Shown: piece by piece, positions 23,497 through 32,598 of the stretch | Layout: each line of letters starts with the position of its first letter | How positions within the stretch are numbered: position 1 is the stretch's first letter | Assembly (NCBI RefSeq): GCF_002288105.1 | Contig: NZ_CP016774.1 | Span: 310,001-374,000 of the forward strand | Direction of reading: 5' to 3' | DNA: 64,000 nt | From: Candidatus Planktophila versatilis | Lineage (GTDB): Bacteria > Actinomycetota > Actinomycetes > Nanopelagicales > Nanopelagicaceae | The notes under the pieces: model-generated | Told to the model about the DNA's origin: nothing | Seen by the model: the letters and a program-made list of their open reading frames with translations, nothing else | Databases searched by the model: none | Made by a program: the position numbers and the translations under genes

Positions 23497-24885
23497 TTAG
23501 AGCGGAATGTTGCCGTGAGATCCACGGCGATATTCACTTTCACCTAAAACTTTAGCAATCGCACTGCGTGTCTTATCAGGCTCAATCATTTCATCGACCG
23601 CCCCTATTTCAATAGCACGGGCAACACCGCCAGATACCTTCTCGTGTTCGGCGGCAAGTTCAAGTTCCATACCTTCGCGTTGTGCTTCTGGTAGATCTGC
23701 CAATAATCTGCGGTGCAGCACGCGCACAGCAGCAACTGCGCCCATCACCGAAACTTCAGCTTGTGGCCAAGCAAATACTCGAGTGGCACCTAATGACTTT
23801 GAATTCATGGCAACGAAAGCTCCGCCATAGGCCTTGCGGGTAATGACAGTGACTCGTGGAACAACTGATTCAGCAAATGCATGCAGCAACTTGGCACCGC
23901 GTCGCACCGCGCCTTCCCACTCTTGACCAATGCCGGGCAAGAAGCCAGTGACATCTGCAATGACAATGAGCGGAATACCAAAGGCATCACATGTGCGCAC
24001 AAAGCGCGCCGCTTTCTCTCCTGCTGCCGAATCAAGCACGCCACCAATTACTTGTGGGTTATTTGCAATCACACCCACTGTGCGTCCACCTAGCCTGCCA
24101 AGAACAGTTGTCATGTTCTGTGCCCACATATCTAGTAGCTCTAGCTTTTCGCCATCGGGATCTAAAATCGCATCGACCAGCGGATGAACTTCATAGACGC
24201 GCTTTTTTGATTCAGGGACTAAGTGAGCAAGTGGCACATCTGCCACAGTTGGCGACATCAGACCTTGATTAGAAAAGAGTGAGACTAAATCTTGAATCTC
24301 ACTAAAGGCAATATCTTCGGTGGGGGCGATAACGTGAGCAACTCCAGAGTTCTTGCTGTGTGCCTCCGGGCCACCGAGTAGCGCCATATCTACAACATCG
24401 CCGGTGACAGATTTAACGACATCGGGACCAGTCACAAAGATGCGACCTTCTGGCGCCAAGACAACAACATCTGTCAGCGCTGGACCATAAGCACCGCCAC
24501 CTGCTGTGGGGCCAACGACTAGAGATAACTGGGGGATGCGCCCACTTGCTGTGACCATTGATTGAAAAACTTCACCGAATGCATTGAGGGAGGCAACGCC
24601 GTCACTAAGCCGGGCTCCACCTGAATGCCAGATTCCGATAACGGGAACTTGGGCGCCCATCGCTGCGCGGTATGCCTGCACAATAACTTGCGAGCCCTCA
24701 ATGCCCAGTGCGCCACCTTTAATGGTGGGATCGGAGGCAAAGACAACAACTTTATTTCCTTTTACTAATCCGGTTGCTGCAACCATTCCGCAATCTGTGC
24801 GCGGTAGCAGAAATTCAAATGCGCCGTCATCTGTAAGCCTGGCAATACGAGCTTCAGGGTCTAGCGAAGTGACTGGGGGTGTCAT
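23497..24885 (-). CDS. accD: Acyl-CoA carboxylase carboxyltransferase (beta) subunit
   Basis: A 462-residue biotin-dependent carboxyltransferase with both crotonase-like halves. The N-terminal half has GIWHSGGARLSDGVASL and GPTAGGGAYGPAL; the C-terminal half has IADVTGFLPGIGQEWEGAVRRGAKLL and the GAFVAMNSKSLGA turn. It transfers CO2 from biotin to acetyl- or propionyl-CoA, making malonyl-CoA for the adjacent fatty-acid genes. The place after fabF matches mycobacterial accD6. Substrate preference and the partner alpha subunit are not in view. A TAATCT hexamer 6 nt before ATG suggests an extra internal promoter. Confidence 0.9.
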   Translation of the reverse strand: MTPPVTSLDPEARIARLTDDGAFEFLLPRTDCGMVAATGLVKGNKVVVFASDPTIKGGALGIEGSQVIVQAYRAAMGAQVPVIGIWHSGGARLSDGVASLNAFGEVFQSMVTASGRIPQLSLVVGPTAGGGAYGPALTDVVVLAPEGRIFVTGPDVVKSVTGDVVDMALLGGPEAHSKNSGVAHVIAPTEDIAFSEIQDLVSLFSNQGLMSPTVADVPLAHLVPESKKRVYEVHPLVDAILDPDGEKLELLDMWAQNMTTVLGRLGGRTVGVIANNPQVIGGVLDSAAGEKAARFVRTCDAFGIPLIVIADVTGFLPGIGQEWEGAVRRGAKLLHAFAESVVPRVTVITRKAYGGAFVAMNSKSLGATRVFAWPQAEVSVMGAVAAVRVLHRRLLADLPEAQREGMELELAAEHEKVSGGVARAIEIGAVDEMIEPDKTRSAIAKVLGESEYRRGSHGNIPL

Positions 24886-24891
24886 GGTTCT

Positions 24892-24897
24892 AGATTA
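24892..24897 (-). promoter_or_regulatory. Candidate -10 hexamer for leaderless accD
   Basis: TAATCT overlaps the fabF stop codon and ends 6 nt before the accD ATG on the minus strand. Confidence 0.4.
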
Positions 24898-26133
24898 GAG
24901 CGATTTGAATGCAAGCACCACGTTGTGGCCGCCAAAACCGAAAGAATCATTGAGCGCTGCGATATCTCCGGCCGGAAGGGCGCGAGGCGTGTCGCGCACA
25001 ACATCGACTGTGACAGCTGGGTCTAAGTTCTCGATATTAATTGTTGGGGGAGCAAGGCGTTCTTGCAGTGCTTTGACGATAAATACAGATTCAATTGCGC
25101 CAGCGCCACCCAGTAAGTGGCCAGTCATTGATTTTGTTGCAGAAACTGCAACGTGGTCAGCATCGGCGCCTAACGCTTTACGAAGAGCATTTGCTTCGGC
25201 AACATCTCCTGCCGGAGTAGATGTTGCGTGAGCGTTTAAGTGAACAATATCTTTTGTAGAAAGCCCAGAGTTAGCTAGTGCAAATTTAATTGCGCGCTGT
25301 ACTCCGCCGCCATCAGGATCAGGTGCGGCGATGTGATAACCATCGGATGTCAGCCCTTGTCCGGCAATCTCGCAATAAATCTTTGCCCCACGTGCTTTGG
25401 CACTTTCGTATTCCTCAAGAATAAGTACGCCGCCACCTTCACCTAGAACAAAGCCATCTCGATCAATGTCATAGGGGCGCGATGCTGCGGCTGGATTGTC
25501 ATTACGTGTGGAGAGCGCTTTCATCTGACCAAAGGCAGCCATGGGTAGTTGATGAATAGCAGCTTCAACGCCGCCAGCGACAATAATGTCAGCGCGATTA
25601 CTCTTAATCATTTCGTAGGCGTAACCAATTGCTTCGGCGCCCGATGCACAGGCACTTACCGGAGTGTGTACGCCAGCCTTTGCTTGAAGTTCCAGACCAA
25701 CATTTGCCGCCGGCCCATTGGGCATCAACATCGGAACAGTGTGCGGGCTTACCGCGCGCGCACCTTTTTCTTTGAAGATATCAAATTGATCAAGAAGAGT
25801 GATGACGCCACCAATGCCTGAAGCAATCACAACACCAAGACGTTCTTTATCAATCTCATCCGGTGAGCCAGCATCTTTCCAGGCTTCCCGGGATGCGATC
25901 AGAGCAAATTGTTCGGAGCGATCAAGGCGACGCATTTCAACGCGCTCCATCTGATCTGCTGGTTCGGTCGCAACGCGCGCCGCAAAGTGCACTGGTAGGA
26001 GTTCTCGCCAATCTTCAGTGAGAAGTCGAACACCACTCTGGCCGGCCAAAAGCGCCTTCCAGGTTGTGGCAACATCGCCACCGATTGGAGTTGTTACTCC
26101 AAGGCCGGTGACGACTACGCGACGTTGTGACAT
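24895..26133 (-). CDS. fabF: 3-oxoacyl-ACP synthase II (FabF)
   Basis: A 412-residue condensing enzyme that elongates acyl-ACP with malonyl-ACP. The Cys-His-His triad is present (SACASGAEAIGYA, NAHATSTPAGD, MTGHLLGGAGAIE), as is the C-terminal NDSFGFGGHNVVLAF. It lies 28 bp after acpP and just before accD. A single FabF is seen here, rather than the KasA/KasB pair of mycolic-acid producers. Confidence 0.95.
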   Translation of the reverse strand: MSQRRVVVTGLGVTTPIGGDVATTWKALLAGQSGVRLLTEDWRELLPVHFAARVATEPADQMERVEMRRLDRSEQFALIASREAWKDAGSPDEIDKERLGVVIASGIGGVITLLDQFDIFKEKGARAVSPHTVPMLMPNGPAANVGLELQAKAGVHTPVSACASGAEAIGYAYEMIKSNRADIIVAGGVEAAIHQLPMAAFGQMKALSTRNDNPAAASRPYDIDRDGFVLGEGGGVLILEEYESAKARGAKIYCEIAGQGLTSDGYHIAAPDPDGGGVQRAIKFALANSGLSTKDIVHLNAHATSTPAGDVAEANALRKALGADADHVAVSATKSMTGHLLGGAGAIESVFIVKALQERLAPPTINIENLDPAVTVDVVRDTPRALPAGDIAALNDSFGFGGHNVVLAFKSL

Positions 26134-26161
26134 AGAGCTATAAATTCTTTACCTAAGCTAC

Positions 26162-26410
26162 TTACGCTGCAGCGTTAACGATGAAGTTAACTGCGTCGCC
26201 CACTGTTGCAAGCTCAGTTACCTTCTCATCAGGAATCTTCACACCGAAGCGCTCTTCGCAGGCAACGACAACTTCAACCATGCTCAGTGAGTCAACTTCT
26301 AGGTCATCTGTGAAGCTCTTGTTAAGTTCGATTGATGCAGCTGGGATACCCGCTACTTCTTCAACGATCTCTTTAATTCCTGCAAGTACATCTGCTGGTG
26401 AAAGCGCCAT
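26162..26410 (-). CDS. acpP: Acyl carrier protein
   Basis: An 82-residue acidic four-helix protein with the phosphopantetheine site Ser41 in LEVDSLSMVEV. It carries growing acyl chains for FabD, FabH and FabF, which flank it. A ribosome site (AAAGGAAA) precedes ATG. The 105-bp gap upstream could hold a promoter that raises ACP levels, as is common. Confidence 0.96.
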   Translation of the reverse strand: MALSPADVLAGIKEIVEEVAGIPAASIELNKSFTDDLEVDSLSMVEVVVACEERFGVKIPDEKVTELATVGDAVNFIVNAAA

Positions 26411-26515
26411 TATTTTTCCTTTACTTAAGTGAACCTACGTATCGGGGACAGGTGAGCAATTGTCTATGAAAAAGGGCTCTACTTCCCAGTAAATCGGTAA
26501 ATATTTGGGAAAAAA

Positions 26516-27544
26516 TTATGGTTTTGGGGGTAATTCAACGACTTGGCCCGCATAAACGAGACCTGCGCCATAGCCAATGAGCAACGCCAGTTTTCCATGT
26601 AGCTCTGGGTGTTGATCAAGGAGTACGTCCATCGCAAGTGGAATAGAGGCCGCCGATGTATTTCCATTGACGCGAACATCATCTGCAATGACAACTGAAT
26701 CGGGCATGCCCATCTCTTTCGCCATCGTTTCAATGATGCGCATATTTGCTTGATGCGGAATAAATGCAGCAATGTCATTCACGGTAAGACCGGCAGCCTC
26801 CAGAGCTTTCACCGCCGCTTTGCTCATCGAAAATACTGCCCATCGATAAACTTTCTGTCCTTCTTGGGAAATATTCGGCCACTTACTTCCAGCCTTTGTT
26901 AATTGTGTTTCGACATCGCGCACCTCAATCCAGGAAGGATTCATCTGGATTGCATCACGGTTATCAGCATCAGAACCCCACTCAACTGGGCCAATGCCAG
27001 CTTCGCGTGATTGACCAATGACAACAGCTCCTGCGCCATCGGCAAAGATAAATGCGGTTGCGCGATCATCGGGATCTGTGAAATCTGAAATTTTCTCCGC
27101 GCCCACAACCAGCACAGTCTTGGAAGTTCCGGCTTTAATAAAATCGTGCGCCATGGAGATGCCGTATGAAAAACCGGCACACGCGGCGTTGATATCGAAG
27201 GCAGCTGCTGTGGGATGGCCGAGTCGTTGCAAGATGGCTGTTGCGGCAGAGGGCATTTGAAAAGGAAAAGTGACGGTGGCAACGATGAGAGTATCAATAT
27301 CGCTAATTGCTAATTTTGCTTTCGCCAGTGCATCTTCCACCGCCCACGTTGCCATATCAAGCACAGATTCTGAATCATCTGCAAAGCGGCGGGATTCAAT
27401 ACCTGTGCGCTGCTGAATCCATTCATCACTTGATTCGATGCGATCAACAATTTCAGAGTTAGGCACCAGTCGCTTTGGTCGATAGGAGCCAACCGAAAGT
27501 ATTCTGCTCTCACTGCCCGACTTTGAAGCAATCACCTTAGACAT
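26516..27544 (-). CDS. fabH: 3-oxoacyl-ACP synthase III (FabH)
   Basis: A 342-residue initiating condensing enzyme. The catalytic Cys is in FDINAACAGFSYG, the His in FIPHQANMRIIE, and the Asn in VNGNTSAASIPLA. It joins an acyl-CoA primer to malonyl-ACP. The ATG overlaps the fabD stop (TAATG), so translation is coupled. Primer choice, straight or branched, cannot be read from sequence alone. Confidence 0.95.
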   Translation of the reverse strand: MSKVIASKSGSESRILSVGSYRPKRLVPNSEIVDRIESSDEWIQQRTGIESRRFADDSESVLDMATWAVEDALAKAKLAISDIDTLIVATVTFPFQMPSAATAILQRLGHPTAAAFDINAACAGFSYGISMAHDFIKAGTSKTVLVVGAEKISDFTDPDDRATAFIFADGAGAVVIGQSREAGIGPVEWGSDADNRDAIQMNPSWIEVRDVETQLTKAGSKWPNISQEGQKVYRWAVFSMSKAAVKALEAAGLTVNDIAAFIPHQANMRIIETMAKEMGMPDSVVIADDVRVNGNTSAASIPLAMDVLLDQHPELHGKLALLIGYGAGLVYAGQVVELPPKP

Positions 27545-28452
27545 TACTTGCCTCCGTGTTGAGCCATGAATTCATGTGCTGATTCTAAGTCTGCCGAAGA
27601 TTTCAGAGCGAACTGCTCAATACTCGGAGTTGCGCGCTTGATCAGCCCCACCAGCGTGCCGGCAGGAGCAAGCTCAATCACGCCAGTAACACCTTGGGCT
27701 ACGAGTGATTGCATACAGAGATCCCAGCGCACTGGATTAGCAATTTGATTGACGATGCGATCTAGTGTTTCGCGGCCACTACTGACAACGCCACCATCTT
27801 TATTAGAAAGCAGTGCAACGGCCGGGTCACTGACCTTCATCGTTGCTGCAAGTTCTCGCATTGGTTCCACCGCTGGCTGCATATAAGAGGTGTGAAATGC
27901 GCCAGCAACGGCCAGCGGGCGCACGCGAGCACCCTCAGGTGCCAATTGCGCAAGAGCATCGAGATCACCGGCTGCAACTATTTGTCCACCGCCATTGTCA
28001 TTTGCCGCAACTAGTCCTAAATCTGTGATTGCGCGCAGCACAACCTCGCGCTCTCCACCGAGTACTGCAGCCATTCCGGCAGGAGTAACACTGGCGGCCT
28101 TCGCCATTTCAATGCCACGAGCGCGTACTAATTTCATTGCATCAAGTGGAGTAATCACACCTGCAACAACTGCTGCCGTTATCTCGCCAACAGAGTGCCC
28201 TGCTACGCAAGCGAATTTCCCATCTGCGCTAAGGGCGCGGGCGGCAAGTAAGCCTGCAGCAACAATCAGCGGTTGTGCATTGGCAGTTTCTTTGATTTCT
28301 TCGGCATCGGCTGTCGTACCAAGGTGAATCAGATCTAAATCAATGGCATCAGACCACTGCTGTAAAAGCTCTTTCGCATCTTTACCTTCTAGCCACGATG
28401 CGAGCATTCCTGGAGTTTGCGAACCTTGACCGGGAGCAATGATGGCGAGCAC
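27544..28452 (-). CDS. fabD: Malonyl-CoA:ACP transacylase (FabD)
   Basis: A 302-residue transacylase with the active Ser in GHSVGEITAAVVAG, the Arg in LVRARGIEMAKA, and the His in AGAFHTSYM. It loads malonate onto ACP. It is first gene of the fabD-fabH-acpP-fabF-accD run. The start is GTG at 28452, 6 nt after a TATATT hexamer, so the operon mRNA may be leaderless. Confidence 0.95.
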   Translation of the reverse strand: MLAIIAPGQGSQTPGMLASWLEGKDAKELLQQWSDAIDLDLIHLGTTADAEEIKETANAQPLIVAAGLLAARALSADGKFACVAGHSVGEITAAVVAGVITPLDAMKLVRARGIEMAKAASVTPAGMAAVLGGEREVVLRAITDLGLVAANDNGGGQIVAAGDLDALAQLAPEGARVRPLAVAGAFHTSYMQPAVEPMRELAATMKVSDPAVALLSNKDGGVVSSGRETLDRIVNQIANPVRWDLCMQSLVAQGVTGVIELAPAGTLVGLIKRATPSIEQFALKSSADLESAHEFMAQHGGK

Positions 28453-28458
28453 GCACTT

Positions 28459-28464
28459 AATATA
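28459..28464 (-). promoter_or_regulatory. Candidate -10 hexamer for the leaderless fab operon
   Basis: TATATT ends 6 nt before the fabD GTG on the minus strand. No matching -35 is clear. Confidence 0.55.
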
Positions 28465-28514
28465 GTAGAAGAGTGCGGCGGAAGTCCGCGCTTACCTGCC
28501 AGTAACGAGAAGTT

Positions 28515-29366
28515 CTAGGAAACTCGCTCATCTTCGAGCATAGGTATTGCGACATCTTGCTTCTTATTAAAGTCTGGGAAGTACACATCTGCCGGCTCTG
28601 CCGCACTTTTATTTCGCGCCATGTGAATGAGCTCTGTAATTGAAAGAATCAATAGCGCTGGCAGTAAATCTACGCTGCGCTTAAGAAACCAGGGTGTGCC
28701 ATTTTTTAGCATCCATTTAATGGAATCTTTCCGATTTCGATTGTTGATGGGATCAATAACAATCTCGTCAATATGAAAACCACGTTGGCGAAGTAGATGT
28801 GCAAACTCTTGGGCAATGAACTGATGCCCATGCTTACTTGGGTGCATCCGATCCACATGCCACTTATCGCGCTCGTATATTCCTTTCAGTGAGCGAGTTT
28901 CGAGCAAGATGGCGCTGTATTTGCGAGCTAACTTACGAGTCACATGATTGACAGCAGATACTCGGCGACGACACACACGCGCAACCAGGTATGGCATCGG
29001 AACAATCTCGGTGGGATCATGGAGTTCAAGAAGCATTACCTGCGCTCCGCTTTCCACAATATCTTTGAGGGTAGCGGTGAGATTTTCTTCAAATACTTTA
29101 GGGGAGAAGCCATTGCGCAGCAGGTCATTGCCGCCGACGATCACGCCCACAAGTTCAGGTTCATGGATAAGAACTTTTGGAAGTTGTTCAAAGCGAACTT
29201 CCTTTGAGCGAGCACCGGGACGAGAAACATTGAGGTAGGCCAATGGCTCATTAAATGCTTTGACTAGGTGATAGCCCCAGCCGTAGTAATTACCGAATGA
29301 ATCAGAGTCACCCACACCAGAGGCTGCGCTATCTCCCACAATTGCGAAGGTGATTGGCTTATCCAT
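28515..29366 (-). CDS. SGNH/GDSL hydrolase
   Basis: A 283-residue esterase-like protein. Block I is VGDSAASGVGDSDSFGNY, block III VGVIVGGNDLL, and block V DRMHPSKHGHQF with the Asp-x-x-His pair, so the catalytic set is complete. A C-terminal hydrophobic stretch (SVDLLPALLILSITELIHMA) may tether it to the membrane. ATG at 29366 is chosen because it follows the upstream glycosyltransferase stop by 1 nt and begins at the conserved fold. Its place after two glycosyltransferases suggests acyl removal from a glycolipid or glycan. Confidence 0.82.
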   Translation of the reverse strand: MDKPITFAIVGDSAASGVGDSDSFGNYYGWGYHLVKAFNEPLAYLNVSRPGARSKEVRFEQLPKVLIHEPELVGVIVGGNDLLRNGFSPKVFEENLTATLKDIVESGAQVMLLELHDPTEIVPMPYLVARVCRRRVSAVNHVTRKLARKYSAILLETRSLKGIYERDKWHVDRMHPSKHGHQFIAQEFAHLLRQRGFHIDEIVIDPINNRNRKDSIKWMLKNGTPWFLKRSVDLLPALLILSITELIHMARNKSAAEPADVYFPDFNKKQDVAIPMLEDERVS

Positions 29367-29367
29367 G

Positions 29368-30525
29368 TTAAGCCGCGCTTTTATTTGTTGGGCGATGTGC
29401 AACCGGAGTAGCACCACCGAGTCGACCTAAGCGCATAATTGTCTCTGACCATGGAAACTGTTCAGCTTGGGTGCGACAGCGATCTGAGAGCGTGGCATCT
29501 TCAGCAATCTCATCGAGCAAGATTTGAACAGCATCGGCAAATGCGCGTCCATTATTTGCAGCGGTCAGTCCGACAAAGTCGCCATTGTGATCTACAAGAA
29601 ATTCACCGACCGCACTTGTCTCTGATGCCACAACCGGAGTTCCACTTGCAAGAGATTCAAGTGCTGCCAGGCAGAAAGTTTCAATCGGACCTGGTGCAAG
29701 TGAGATATCGGCGGATGCAATCATTTGGGCAAGTAACTTTTTATTTGCCACATAACCCCAGAAAGTTACTGGGATATCGCGCGATGAGTCATATAACTTC
29801 TTATGTAGTGGACCGCTACCGATATAGACAAGGCGGGCGTTAATTCCACGATCTAGTAGCGCGCGCAAGGTTTCTAGTGAACGCTCTGGTTTCTTCTCCG
29901 GGGAGAGACGACCACAGTGAACTAGCAGAACATCCCCACCCTTAATCATCTTGGTGCGAAGTTCTTCATTGCGTAGTGACGGCGAGAAAGTCTGGAGATC
30001 CACACCGAGTGGAACCCGAACGACGTTCGTGGTTCCAATCTCATCAAATTCAGCTGCCGCAAAGTTGGTAGTGGTGACAACAAAATCAAAGCGAGATGCC
30101 AGGCGAGTGTTATGCCAGCTGACAAATCTCTTCATGGGTACGCCCAAGTAATTCTTGACCAGACCACGCAAAGTTTCGTGACTAAATACGATTGCCGGAA
30201 TGTTGCGATCAGCGGCCCACTTACCCAGGCAGGAGAGCGTGAAGCGATCAGAGACTTCAATGCGATCTGGCTTAAGTGAGTTAAGAATTGTTTTGACGCG
30301 ATAGGTGGAGCGAATAACACGATAGCCACCGCTAAAGGGAATCTGCCATGAAGGAAGTGAGATGCAGGCACCGTGAGTTGTTTCTTCACGTCCAAACTTC
30401 TTTCCCGGAACGACATAGATAAATTCGTGGCCTTCGGCTGTGTAACCGCTACCAAGGTTATGCAGTGTGGTCTTGATGCCACCTGATTTAGGTCCGTAGA
30501 AGTTAGCGATATGAATGATTCTCAT
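29368..30525 (-). CDS. GT4-family glycosyltransferase
   Basis: A 385-residue GT-B fold enzyme. The N-terminal loop FYGPKSGGIKTTLHN binds acceptor, LLVHCGRLSPEKKPERSLE is the donor-binding hinge, and the GPIETFCLAALESLASGTPVV region carries the E-x7-E motif. It overlaps the upstream MgtA-like gene by 4 nt and is followed by an SGNH hydrolase. A role in mannosylated glycolipid or cell-envelope glycan assembly is likely, but donor and acceptor are not known. Confidence 0.82.
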   Translation of the reverse strand: MRIIHIANFYGPKSGGIKTTLHNLGSGYTAEGHEFIYVVPGKKFGREETTHGACISLPSWQIPFSGGYRVIRSTYRVKTILNSLKPDRIEVSDRFTLSCLGKWAADRNIPAIVFSHETLRGLVKNYLGVPMKRFVSWHNTRLASRFDFVVTTTNFAAAEFDEIGTTNVVRVPLGVDLQTFSPSLRNEELRTKMIKGGDVLLVHCGRLSPEKKPERSLETLRALLDRGINARLVYIGSGPLHKKLYDSSRDIPVTFWGYVANKKLLAQMIASADISLAPGPIETFCLAALESLASGTPVVASETSAVGEFLVDHNGDFVGLTAANNGRAFADAVQILLDEIAEDATLSDRCRTQAEQFPWSETIMRLGRLGGATPVAHRPTNKSAA

Positions 30526-31676
30526 GCGACTAGTTCACCCTTTCTTGCAACCTGGGCAATCGTCTGGCGGTAATAATCAATGAGCTGGGCGTTGATGTAA
30601 TCCCAGGTGCGATGCTCTACTGAACGACGGGCAGCTACCTGCATCAGATCAAAAGCGCTGTGGTTACGAAGTGTTGATACCGCTTCCAGTAGCGCGTATG
30701 AATCAGCGGTATCAATAAGCAGGCCAGTAATGCCATGATCAATTAAGTCAACCGGGCCACCAGTATCAGGGCCAATCACTGGAACGCCTGCAGCAAGTGC
30801 CTCTTGGATTGCTTGGCAGAAAGTTTCATGCTTGCCGGTGTGAACGAAAATATCAAATGAGGCAACGTAGCGACCAAGTTCAGTACCAGATTGATATCCA
30901 ACAAAGCGTGCATTTGGTAGCTCGCGCTTCAGCCTCGCTTCGGCTGGGCCGCCACCAACAATCACAAGTTGAATATCAGCTTGGCGATCAAGGATGGCAA
31001 GATCATCGATACGTTTTTCATTAGCAAGGCGGCCGACGTAGCCAACAATTAACTTGCCGCTATCTTTCCCGCGAATATTTTCACGAAGTGATTCATCGCG
31101 GCGAGCAGGATCAAATTTCACCAGATCCACACCGCGCTTCCAGATCTCAACGTTCTTCACACCAGTTGCTTCAAGATCGCGCCGAGCCCACTTTGATGGT
31201 GCCAGGGTGAGATCTGTTGTTTGATGAATACGCGCTACCCACTTCTTCAAAGTGTTGTGGGCGATTGTTAAACCGTAGTGACGAGCAAAGCCGGCGATAT
31301 CTGTTTGATAGACCGAGACCGTTGGAATTCCGTTCTTCTTGGCAAAGCGGGCAACGTAATGTCCTAAGAAGATGGGTGAAGCAAGGTGAATGACATCGGG
31401 TGCGAATCCTTCAAGGTATGGCTCCAGATATTTGCGTGGAACGCCCATGGGAATAAGCTTTTTCATCGCAATGCTTGGCACATGTTTAATCTTGTAATCT
31501 AGATAAGAAGTAGGTGCGCCTTCACTTTCTGGTGCGATGATCAGAACTTCGTGACCTTGCACTTTGCAATATTCGAGTAAGCGCAGGACTGAGTTGGTGA
31601 CGCCATTAACCTGTGGCAAAAATGCCTCAGTCACCACTGCAATACGCAGTGTGCGCGTGCTATCGATCTCAATCAT
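30522..31676 (-). CDS. GT4 glycosyltransferase, MgtA-like alpha-mannosyltransferase
   Basis: A 384-residue GT-B enzyme opening with VVTEAFLPQVNGVTNSVLRL, which is the hallmark of the actinobacterial MgtA group that uses GDP-mannose to mannosylate glycolipids. YVGRLANEKRIDDLAIL and the KHETFCQAIQEALAAGVPVI donor-site motif follow. It is first gene of a three-gene unit with a second glycosyltransferase and an SGNH hydrolase. A -10-like CATGAT lies 6 nt before ATG. The mannose specificity is by family resemblance only. Confidence 0.82.
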   Translation of the reverse strand: MIEIDSTRTLRIAVVTEAFLPQVNGVTNSVLRLLEYCKVQGHEVLIIAPESEGAPTSYLDYKIKHVPSIAMKKLIPMGVPRKYLEPYLEGFAPDVIHLASPIFLGHYVARFAKKNGIPTVSVYQTDIAGFARHYGLTIAHNTLKKWVARIHQTTDLTLAPSKWARRDLEATGVKNVEIWKRGVDLVKFDPARRDESLRENIRGKDSGKLIVGYVGRLANEKRIDDLAILDRQADIQLVIVGGGPAEARLKRELPNARFVGYQSGTELGRYVASFDIFVHTGKHETFCQAIQEALAAGVPVIGPDTGGPVDLIDHGITGLLIDTADSYALLEAVSTLRNHSAFDLMQVAARRSVEHRTWDYINAQLIDYYRQTIAQVARKGELVA

Positions 31677-31802
31677 GTAAGAATCATGTGAGGCTCACAC
31701 ATCTAGATTTTCCCCTGCGGGTTACATGTCTCTGAATAGAAGGTGAACCGTTGGTTGAGAGTTTTGCGCTCATTCACCCTTCCGAAAGCGACTACTGACC
31801 GG

Positions 31803-31808
31803 TAACAT
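31803..31808 (+). promoter_or_regulatory. Candidate -10 hexamer for leaderless etfB
   Basis: TAACAT lies 7 nt before the etfB ATG. A weak TTCCGA sits 17 bp upstream of it. Confidence 0.5.
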
Positions 31809-31815
31809 CTAGCCC

Positions 31816-32598
31816 ATGAAGATTGCCGTCTGCATCAAACAGGTGCCTGATTCCTGGGCCGAGAAGAAGATGGTCAACGGCGTACTCGACCGCGAGAGCG
31901 TTGATGCAGTCCTTAATGACCTTGATGAGTATGCAGTGGAAGAAGCACTTCGTATCGTTGAAGCTCATGGCGGCAATGAAGAAGGTGGTGCGCACACCGT
32001 GACCTTGATCTCTATGGGCCCAGAGCGCGCAACGGATGCACTTCGCAAAGGCCTTTCCATGGGGGCAAACGATGCAATCTTGGTAACAGATGCTGCTTTG
32101 GCAGCAGCCGATGCGCTCTCAACCTCGCGCGTATTAGCCCAAGTAATTGGTGATGGCGGATATGACATTGTCATCTGTGGCACCGAATCAACTGATGCTC
32201 GCATGAGCGTGGTGCCGGCGATGATCAGCGCTCGCCTTGGCTGGGCGCAACTGACATTTGCCGCAAAGGTAGTTGTTGATCCGGGCGGGAAAGTATCCAT
32301 CACGCGCGTGACAGAAGCTGGCGTTGATGAAATCAGTGCCGCTTTTCCAGTAGTAATCAGCGTTGTCGAGAAGATTAATGAACCGCGTTATCCATCTTTT
32401 AAAGGAATCATGGCGGCGAAGAAGAAGACGATTGAATATAAGGATTTGGCGGCAGTGGGAGTAAGCGCCCAAAGCGGTTGGTCACAAGTCGTAGCTGCCA
32501 CACCACGTCCTGCTCGCGCAGCGGGTGTGAAGGTTAATGATGAAGGTGGCGCCGGTGATGCGCTGGTTAGCTTCCTAGCAGAGAAGAAGTTGATATGA
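31816..32598 (+). CDS. etfB: Electron transfer flavoprotein beta subunit
   Basis: A 260-residue subunit that binds AMP and pairs with EtfA. It starts MKIAVCIKQVPDSWAEKK and contains NDLDEYAVEEALRIVE, GMGAND-type and CGTESTDARMSVVPAMISARLGW-type motifs. EtfAB passes electrons from acyl-CoA and other dehydrogenases to the respiratory chain. The stop overlaps the etfA start by 4 nt. No acyl-CoA dehydrogenase lies nearby. Confidence 0.94.
   Translation: MKIAVCIKQVPDSWAEKKMVNGVLDRESVDAVLNDLDEYAVEEALRIVEAHGGNEEGGAHTVTLISMGPERATDALRKGLSMGANDAILVTDAALAAADALSTSRVLAQVIGDGGYDIVICGTESTDARMSVVPAMISARLGWAQLTFAAKVVVDPGGKVSITRVTEAGVDEISAAFPVVISVVEKINEPRYPSFKGIMAAKKKTIEYKDLAAVGVSAQSGWSQVVAATPRPARAAGVKVNDEGGAGDALVSFLAEKKLI

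Noticed and set aside
32188-32472. Antisense frames inside etfB and other strong genes
   Set aside because: They lack motifs and starts of their own and run opposite to well-supported genes.
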